From Joostella atrarenae (GTDB lineage: Bacteria > Bacteroidota > Bacteroidia > Flavobacteriales > Flavobacteriaceae), in assembly GCF_021764745.1 (NCBI RefSeq), contig NZ_JAETXX010000001.1:1009050-1073049 (forward strand): 64,000 nt of DNA, in the 5' to 3' direction. Within the stretch, counting starts at the first letter, position 1. Every line of letters starts with the position of its first letter. Of the stretch, positions 57,648 through 64,000 are shown one piece after another. Below the pieces are notes generated by a model, which was not told where the DNA came from, did not search any database, and worked only from the letters and a program-made list of their open reading frames with translations. Both the position numbers and the translations under genes were made by a program.

Positions 57648-60092
57648 ATGCTAAGGATATTCACATTCCTTAATATTTATTTTGAAAAAACATTCTTTTT
57701 TGAAAAAGGGATGTTGGTTTTTGTGTTAGTAATGTTCTTTTACAATGTTAATGCTCAAAAGGCGATTACCAATATAAATGCGTCTTATGTTAATGTTACT
57801 AACGCTGCTACAAACTATCAGATAAATGGTAATGGTTCTCATGGAAATTATTCATCAGGAACTAATTATAATCTTGAATTCGGTAGAATAGATAATGCCC
57901 AAAATAATTACGAATTAAGTAAAACCGCTTCTTTTGTTGCGGATGGAAAAACTTATGATGCCGCTTTTTTAGTTGATAAATTTTTTGTGAGGCGTAATGG
58001 GACTGCTAACGGAACGGTAAGTGGGAATAAAAAGCGACAAATTCTGTGGTTTGAGAAAGAGTCTTCCGGAAATAGTGGTGCGAACAGAAGGTTGAGGCCT
58101 ACATATGCTGGTAGTATAGAAGAGTCTTTTAGAAGTTTACGTTTAAATATTGGTTCTGATAATACATTTGTTAACTATACTGGATCCGGCAGTGCGCAGG
58201 TAAATAATATAGAAAGATTTGATTATATAAATTCAGAAGGTATTTCTACGAGTACACCTCAAAATGCTGGTTTTGCAGTCTTTGAAAGAAACGGAAATGA
58301 TCCTTTTAAGATAGCAGCTGTCTTATCAATTGATGAAAATGGAAACCCATTAACTTTTGGAGCACTTAAACAGATAGCTAATAATGCGTATGGAAGTTAT
58401 AGTGTTCATAATACAGAATATGTAATTTTTCAGAAACAAGATAATGATACATTTCTAAAGCCTGCAGAAGATGGAGGCCCTCAAAAAATTTCAGGAGTTT
58501 TTATAAGTTTAAGTGATTTGGGAGTTGCTGCTAATAAGGTGTTTTATGGTTATGTTATCCTTCCAAATGATGCTATTAGTACAGATTACACAAAGAATCC
58601 TACCAATACAAACTCATCCGATGGAGGGATGGACGCCTATCCTGGAGGTGGTTTTTATGATAGCGATGGAGGTTTGCAACAAGTAAATGCTAATAGTGAT
58701 ATTGATAACGATGGAGTTCCTAATACAAGCGACTTAGATGATGATAATGATGGGATTCCAGACATTGACGAAGGATTAAATTGTGGGACTTCTAATTTAA
58801 AGGGGAATAAAACATCTAATGTAAATTACGGAAAAGACGCACTTACGGCTATAGCTGAGTATGAAAGTGTGTCGGTAGATGTTACATCTACCGTAAGTAA
58901 TAGTAATGATTCGAAGCCTTTTAGGTTTGAAAATAATATTGCTGGTAATGCAGAAGGTTTACTATTAAATACAACCAATACAAATTTTGATATTGCCCCA
59001 AGTACTCATACTTTTCAATTTAATCAAGCTATAACAAACTTAGAAATCGACTTAGGAGATATTGATGAGAATGATATTATAGAAGTCAAGGCCTTTAATG
59101 GTGTAAATAGATTAAAGTTGAGTGCTAGTAATTTTATTATTCCTGCTACTAATATTACTTACGATGGAGCAGCTACCGTTTATGCCAATTCTAAATCAGT
59201 TGCTAAAACAGCTAGCACAAATAATGTAACGCTCAGAATAGGAATCCCAATAGACAAATTAATATTTAGAGTAGGTAAAAATGTTACCACTAGTAATCTC
59301 GAAGTTTCATTTAGTAATATTAAATATTGTATTGCTACAGATACAGACCAAGACGGCGTTTTTGATTATTTAGATTTAGATAGTGATAATGATGGGATTT
59401 ATGATGCTGTAGAAGCGGGTCATGGTGTTGCACACTATAAAGGGCGTTTGTCTGGAGCTGTAGGGAATGATGGTATTGCGGATGCTCTTCAAGATTCGGC
59501 AAATGCGGGCACTATTAATTATACTATACTAAATAGTTTTTTGTCAACAAAACAAGATTATATAAACATAGATAGTGATAACGATGGTTGCAGTGATGTA
59601 TTGGAAGCTGGATTTACTCAGAATGCATATAAACCAGGAACCTTATCGGGAAATACAATAAATAAAGAAGGTACTATCGGAGGAAATATTGATGGCTATA
59701 CAATCCCTCAAGATTTAAATGCTAATAATTTTTACGATTATAGAGAAAATACACCAACTCCAATAATAACTATGCAGCCCAATAGTAAAACAGCTTTTGC
59801 TGGAGATACTACTTCTTTTGAAGTAACAGGAACTGATATTGATAATTATCAATGGCAAGTTTTTAATGGAGCTGATTGGATTGATTTGGTGAATGGGTCT
59901 GTATATTCTGGTGTGCATACTAAAAAGCTGAATGTCAAAGTGAATAGTAAAATAAATAAAACATATTATAGAGTGTTAGTCACAAATACTACTAGTGTTT
60001 GTGGAGATTTAATTTCTGATGAGGTTGTATTATCAGTGAAAACGAAAACGGTAATTACTAATAGAAATCTAACATACAGAGTTAATAATTAA
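57648..60092 (+). CDS. Secreted TSP3-repeat protein with shared C-terminal module
   Basis: This 814-residue protein has an extended signal peptide (hydrophobic MLVFVLVMFFYNVNAQ; the in-frame ATG at 57711 is an alternative start). The first 320 residues are a beta-rich region without a known name. Calcium-type DxDxDG stretches lie at about 348-375 and 563-588 (DTDQDGVFDYLDLDSDNDG). The Ig-like module is at about 703-798 (YQWQVFNGADWIDL) and the end is KTVITNRNLTYRVNN. It shares both protein modules and stretches of identical DNA with the gene at 53813. Confidence 0.8.
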   Translation: MLRIFTFLNIYFEKTFFFEKGMLVFVLVMFFYNVNAQKAITNINASYVNVTNAATNYQINGNGSHGNYSSGTNYNLEFGRIDNAQNNYELSKTASFVADGKTYDAAFLVDKFFVRRNGTANGTVSGNKKRQILWFEKESSGNSGANRRLRPTYAGSIEESFRSLRLNIGSDNTFVNYTGSGSAQVNNIERFDYINSEGISTSTPQNAGFAVFERNGNDPFKIAAVLSIDENGNPLTFGALKQIANNAYGSYSVHNTEYVIFQKQDNDTFLKPAEDGGPQKISGVFISLSDLGVAANKVFYGYVILPNDAISTDYTKNPTNTNSSDGGMDAYPGGGFYDSDGGLQQVNANSDIDNDGVPNTSDLDDDNDGIPDIDEGLNCGTSNLKGNKTSNVNYGKDALTAIAEYESVSVDVTSTVSNSNDSKPFRFENNIAGNAEGLLLNTTNTNFDIAPSTHTFQFNQAITNLEIDLGDIDENDIIEVKAFNGVNRLKLSASNFIIPATNITYDGAATVYANSKSVAKTASTNNVTLRIGIPIDKLIFRVGKNVTTSNLEVSFSNIKYCIATDTDQDGVFDYLDLDSDNDGIYDAVEAGHGVAHYKGRLSGAVGNDGIADALQDSANAGTINYTILNSFLSTKQDYINIDSDNDGCSDVLEAGFTQNAYKPGTLSGNTINKEGTIGGNIDGYTIPQDLNANNFYDYRENTPTPIITMQPNSKTAFAGDTTSFEVTGTDIDNYQWQVFNGADWIDLVNGSVYSGVHTKKLNVKVNSKINKTYYRVLVTNTTSVCGDLISDEVVLSVKTKTVITNRNLTYRVNN

Positions 60093-60155
60093 ACAGCTGT
60101 CTTAAGATTGCATTTTATCGATTTTATAACACGAATTAACAAATTAATGAAATGA

Positions 60156-60180
60156 ATACTATGCACGCATAGTATGTTTG
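60156..60180 (+). promoter_or_regulatory. Palindrome overlapping the promoter of the third surface gene
   Basis: ATACTATGC and GCATAGTAT form a perfect nine-base inverted repeat with an AC spacer (60156-60175). Its right arm overlaps the -7 element TATGTTTG (60173-60180). This position suits an operator for a dimeric regulator. Confidence 0.5.
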
Positions 60181-60265
60181 TGTAAGAATAATTTATTAAC
60201 AAAAAATTAAGAAAACTGAGTACACCTATCTTGCGTAGGTATTTAAAATAAAGGATTGGATTTTA

Positions 60266-62986
60266 ATGAAGCATTTTTACTTAACAATTTTATTATTAGC
60301 TTTTTTTCTGCCTACTGTTTCGGTTGGTCAGACTACTAATGATTTAAGTGTTACAAAGATTAATAAGAATTCTTTTAATAATGTAGGTGATATAATTACT
60401 TATGATATTGTAGTAAGTAATAGTGGGTCTCAAGTACTCAATGATGTTACTGTGTTAGATCCATTAACCAGTTTGGATGAAAAAATCACTTTAAACGCTA
60501 ATCAAAGTCGAACTTTTACTCAATATTATAAAGTAACTCAAAAAGACATTGATTTAGGATATGTTAAAAGTACAGCAAGTGCTGTTTATGGGAAAGTTAA
60601 TGTAGCTATGGATAATTCTAAGCAAGTCCAATTTTACATTTTTCCAATAGATGTTGTTGTTTTATCAAACAACTATAATTGCATGAATGGTTATGCTTAT
60701 GCAGTTAGATTTGCTTATGGTATTAGTGGGGATGGAGTTTCTGATATAAGTGAATTTTATGGTGATTTACCGTGTATCGACAATGTAGAGGATTTTAGAG
60801 TTAGTGTTTCAAATGGGTCAAAAGGCTATACGCAGTCTTATCAGGATTCTCGGAGTGCTTCAGATTGTAATACAATCAATTTGGAAACTCTAGGCTGCGA
60901 AAATTTTGATATTACTATAATTGGAAACGGTATACCAAAACAAACTTTTAGTATAAACCCAAATGAAAATATTTATTTCACATCTAAAAATTCAAATAAT
61001 ACGGTTTATAAAGGTCAAGTGGTAAACAATCCTCCAACTATTACAGCTAATAATGCGGATGGAAACGATGCTTATTGTCCAGGAACTACTGTTCCAATTG
61101 CAAAAGATGTAGTAATTACAGATAACGGAGGTGGAAATTTACTTTCCGCAGCATTCATTCAAGTTTCAGTTAATTATAAGCAAGGAGATATTTTAAGTTT
61201 TACAAATACTTCTAAGATTAAAGGGACTTTTAATTCTTCAGAAGGGAAAATGAGTTTAAAAGGAGAAGCTACTTTTGCAGAGTATAAAGCGGCAATAGAA
61301 TCTATTAGATTTAGTTCGTCTGCATCTTTTGTTGATGGATTAGGTAGAGGTTTTTCTATTGTTTTGAATGAAGCAAATTATTTAGAATCTACAGGGCATT
61401 ATTATGAATATGTACCTAATGTAAAGATACGGTGGGATAACGCAAAAGCTGCTGCAGAGAATAGAACTTTTTATGGATTAAAAGGGTATTTAGCAACTAT
61501 TACGGGGCCAGAGGAAGCAGCGCTTTTAGGAAAACAAGCCCCAGGAGCTGGATGGATTGGAGCTAGTGATGTTGAAGTGGAAGGAGTTTGGCGTTGGGTA
61601 ACAGGACCAGAAAATGGTCAACAGTTTTGGCAAGGTGGAACACCTGCTAATGGAGGAAAAGTGATTACTGGAAAGTATGCTAATTGGAATGATAAGGAGC
61701 CCAATAACCAGAATAATGAGGATTATGCACATATAACCGCTCCAGGAGTTGGTCCAAGAGGATCTTGGAATGACTTGCCAATAGCAGGAACTTCAGGGAA
61801 TTATGAGCCAAAAGGATATTTAGTAGAATATGGGGGGATGCCGGGAGATCCTGTTCCTCCTAAAGTCTCAGCAACAACTTCATTAACGTTAGAAAAAGTA
61901 AAGCCAACAGCCAGTATTCCAACTCCTATTACAGCAAAATGTAAAGCGCCAAGTCCAAATATTGATTTAGTTATTGATGAGGCAGATAATTGTACAAAAA
62001 ACCCTACAGTAGCCTTTGTTTCTGATGATAATACAGATGCGAATAAAGTATTGAGAACATATAGTATTACTGATGCTTCAGGGAATATAACAAACGTAGT
62101 GCAAACAATAAATATAATAACACCTACCGTAGATGCAGGAGAGATGCAGACAATTTGTAATGGAGACTCCGTAACCTTAACATCTACGATTAGTAATGGT
62201 ACAGCACCTTACATATATGAATGGAAAACTGGAGGAAATGTTGTAGGAACCACTGCTAATATTACAACGGTGCCTGTTGGAGAAAAGGACAATAACTTAA
62301 ATATAGATTATACAGTTACGGTTACCGACGCAGCAGGTTGCACTTTTACTGATGATGTTAGAGTACGAGTAAAATTTGTTCCAGAGGCCACTGCTACAAC
62401 TAATAGTGCTAGCTGTGGGGAAGATAACGGAAGTATTACTTTTAATTTTCCAAATAAGGACAATAGAAGTAGTATTCAATTTAGTCTCGATGGAGGAAAT
62501 ACATATAATACAACCCCAGATGATAGCGGATCAATTACATATACTGACTTAAAAACAGGTTCTTACAACTTATGGGCGCGATGGGGTAATGGAGAATGCG
62601 CTATTGAGTTAGGGGACTATAATATAGAAAGGAAACCAGAGGTCGCTATTACAGATCAACCTAAAGATCAGAAAATATTTGTAAATCAAGATGCAGAATT
62701 TTCCGTAAGCATAGATAATGCCGATACGTTTCAATGGCAGGTAAGTAAAGATGGAGGCATAAACTTCATTGATATTAATGATGGATCAGAATACAGTGGA
62801 GTAAATACAAAAGTCTTGACAATAGTTAGTACAGATATAGATAAAAACAATTATCAATATCGGTTGGTATCAGTTGACAGTATGAACGGATGTGCTCCTG
62901 TAGATTCTGATGCGGCAATATTAAATGTAGGTGTCCGAACAGTAATTACAAATAGAAATCAAACATACCGAGTCAATAAAAACTAA
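60266..62986 (+). CDS. Multidomain surface protein with C-type lectin and shared C-terminal module
   Basis: This 906-residue protein has a signal peptide (to about VSVGQ, 22). Domains in order: a DUF11-like domain (about 24-105, SVTKINKNSFNNVGDIITYD), an unnamed region, a C-type lectin domain (about 385-521, GWIGASDVEVEGVWRWVTGP and WNDKEPNN), a HYR-like region (545-621), a PKD-like region (622-701), a SprB-repeat-like region (706-790, IQFSLDGGNTYNTT), the Ig-like module (792-890, FQWQVSKDGGINFIDI) and the end TVITNRNQTYRVNKN. It probably binds sugars or other cells at the surface; the ligand is unknown. Confidence 0.82.
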   Translation: MKHFYLTILLLAFFLPTVSVGQTTNDLSVTKINKNSFNNVGDIITYDIVVSNSGSQVLNDVTVLDPLTSLDEKITLNANQSRTFTQYYKVTQKDIDLGYVKSTASAVYGKVNVAMDNSKQVQFYIFPIDVVVLSNNYNCMNGYAYAVRFAYGISGDGVSDISEFYGDLPCIDNVEDFRVSVSNGSKGYTQSYQDSRSASDCNTINLETLGCENFDITIIGNGIPKQTFSINPNENIYFTSKNSNNTVYKGQVVNNPPTITANNADGNDAYCPGTTVPIAKDVVITDNGGGNLLSAAFIQVSVNYKQGDILSFTNTSKIKGTFNSSEGKMSLKGEATFAEYKAAIESIRFSSSASFVDGLGRGFSIVLNEANYLESTGHYYEYVPNVKIRWDNAKAAAENRTFYGLKGYLATITGPEEAALLGKQAPGAGWIGASDVEVEGVWRWVTGPENGQQFWQGGTPANGGKVITGKYANWNDKEPNNQNNEDYAHITAPGVGPRGSWNDLPIAGTSGNYEPKGYLVEYGGMPGDPVPPKVSATTSLTLEKVKPTASIPTPITAKCKAPSPNIDLVIDEADNCTKNPTVAFVSDDNTDANKVLRTYSITDASGNITNVVQTINIITPTVDAGEMQTICNGDSVTLTSTISNGTAPYIYEWKTGGNVVGTTANITTVPVGEKDNNLNIDYTVTVTDAAGCTFTDDVRVRVKFVPEATATTNSASCGEDNGSITFNFPNKDNRSSIQFSLDGGNTYNTTPDDSGSITYTDLKTGSYNLWARWGNGECAIELGDYNIERKPEVAITDQPKDQKIFVNQDAEFSVSIDNADTFQWQVSKDGGINFIDINDGSEYSGVNTKVLTIVSTDIDKNNYQYRLVSVDSMNGCAPVDSDAAILNVGVRTVITNRNQTYRVNKN

Positions 62987-63321
62987 AGTAGTTGGTCTAT
63001 GAAAATTACAGTTAATCGACCACACAACAGCATAGGCCTATTACACATCATTTTATTTTTTAAAACACTGTATAACAGTAGTTTTGTTAGGCGAAATGAT
63101 GAGGTTGAAAACAAAATAAACTTAATTCAAAACTCATAAAAATGATATTAATCTACTCCTACATAAATAGGGAACACGTATTGAAAATCTAATAATTTCA
63201 ATACTTACCTAGTATATACATACACCTAAGATATATCAAACAAAATGAATGTTGTTTACACAGCAGAAGGGAACTGTTGTCTAAATTTTTAAATAATTAT
63301 TGCTAAGAAATTTTTAAAAGA
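62987..63321. other. Intergenic leader before the last surface gene
   Basis: This 335-base gap has no gene. It contains the palindrome ATAGGCCTAT at 63032-63041, a perfect -7 element TAGTTTTG at 63079-63086 and a nine-base hairpin with arms GTATTGAAA and TTTCAATAC at 63178-63204. If that promoter is used, the leader is about 230 bases, unusually long for this window. Confidence 0.5.
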
Positions 63322-64000
63322 ATGAAAAACGGAATTTTAATTATAGTGTTGCTTATTTCCGGTTTAGCGTTTTCACAAACACCAATAACTGTAAAACTTG
63401 AAAATCAATGTAACTGTCAGGTTCTTAATGGAACAGATGTTACTGATCCTGGTGACGTCAACAATCCAGCAGACGTAGGGGATATTTATATAAATACAGA
63501 CTCAGGATTATTGTTTTTCTGGGATGGAGATTCTTGGGAATTGACTTCTGGTCATACTGTTAAAAGTATGACGTTTGCTATAAATAAAGACAACAGAACT
63601 CTTGAGTTAATAGATATTAATAGCGGTGAAATTTTGGAGGTATCGCTAGATGATATAAAAGATGAGGTGAATACCGATAATCAGAATTTAGCAAATGTAT
63701 TAGGAGAAGGAGCAGATGCAGGAGATGTTGAAATCACGGGGTTATTAGACCCTACGGCAGCTCAAAGTGCTGCTACAAGAAATTATGTAGATAGTGCAAT
63801 AGCAACGAGTGCTGCGGATGGTTCAGAGACAAAATTGATAAATGGAACAACGACGACAGTTACTGGAGATGGAAAAGATGGTTCTGCGTATAAAGTTGAA
63901 GTTGCAGCTGAGTCAATTACTTCTACTGAGATTAAAAATGGAACCGTTGCTAATGAAGATTTAGCAGATGCTGCTGTTCAGACAGAAAATATATTAGATG
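63322..64000 (+). CDS. Exported fibre-like repeat protein, partial
   Basis: This open frame runs off the right edge; 226 codons are present from the ATG at 63322. It has a signal peptide (MKNGILIIVLLISGLAFSQ) followed by NQCNCQ, then a segment like a fibre-type structural protein (DIYINTDSGLLFFWDGDSWEL). The later part resembles repeat stretches of tail fibres and adhesins: DPTAAQSAATRNYVDSA and ITSTEIKNGTVANEDLADAAV. It follows the three related surface proteins on the same strand. Whether it ends in the same C-terminal peptide cannot be seen. Confidence 0.75.
   Translation, partial: MKNGILIIVLLISGLAFSQTPITVKLENQCNCQVLNGTDVTDPGDVNNPADVGDIYINTDSGLLFFWDGDSWELTSGHTVKSMTFAINKDNRTLELIDINSGEILEVSLDDIKDEVNTDNQNLANVLGEGADAGDVEITGLLDPTAAQSAATRNYVDSAIATSAADGSETKLINGTTTTVTGDGKDGSAYKVEVAAESITSTEIKNGTVANEDLADAAVQTENILD

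Noticed and set aside
57443..57664. Minus-strand open frame of 73 codons before the second surface gene
   Set aside because: It covers the AT-rich promoter and leader, is lysine/isoleucine-rich by base composition and starts inside the neighbouring gene.

Overview
The window looks like a chromosomal segment of a Flavobacteriaceae member (phylum Bacteroidota). The evidence is low GC, a SusC/SusD pair, a TonB/HmuY-type uptake locus, surface proteins with thrombospondin type 3 and SprB-like modules, A-rich translation starts without Shine-Dalgarno sequences, and repeated -7 elements of the form TAnnTTTG. No rRNA, tRNA, insertion sequence or CRISPR array was seen.

Layout. (1) 1-4507, minus strand: a SusC receptor and the 5' part of its SusD partner. 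(2) 4874-22210, plus strand: the str, S10, spc and alpha ribosomal-protein clusters as one block (rpsL-rpsG-fusA-rpsJ, rplC to rplQ, with secY, infA and rpoA). Genes are about 0-20 bases apart except at four places, before rplC, rpsH, rpsD and rplQ, and each of these gaps holds an RNA hairpin that could be a feedback leader. (3) 22246-27871: carA, eno, a GT5 glycogen/starch-synthase-like gene and citrate synthase. (4) 28013-31166: two guanidino-modifying enzymes (the second is CtlX-like), an Rrf2 regulator and a PAPS-reductase-family gene. (5) 31284-37261: a lipoprotein amidase, an M14 carboxypeptidase, a BCCT transporter with a small unknown gene, and argS. (6) 37370-43261: a divergent haem/iron-type locus with a TonB receptor, an HmuY-like lipoprotein, two conserved unknown proteins on the other strand and a metzincin-like lipoprotein. 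(7) 43322-53618: a MATE exporter, ffh, folD, AI-2E, MscS and BCCT membrane proteins, rho with a long disordered insert, and a DUF4293 membrane protein. (8) 53813-64000: a surface-protein cluster interrupted by prfC on the minus strand.

The most unusual signal is in region 8. Three modular secreted proteins (53813-55711, 57648-60092, 60266-62986) have different N-terminal parts but share a C-terminal Ig-like module and an almost identical terminal peptide, VI(S/T)NRNxTYRVN. This matches neither the type A nor the type B type IX secretion sorting domain that I know, so it may be a separate sorting or anchoring signal. A fourth exported protein with fibre-like repeats starts at 63322 and runs off the right edge.

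Other points worth attention are the four candidate ribosomal-protein leaders, an 11-base tandem repeat and a possible antisense transcript in front of susC, a 25-base inverted repeat at the start of the TonB receptor gene, and the disordered, asparagine-rich Rho insert. All calls come from reading the sequence; no database search was run.
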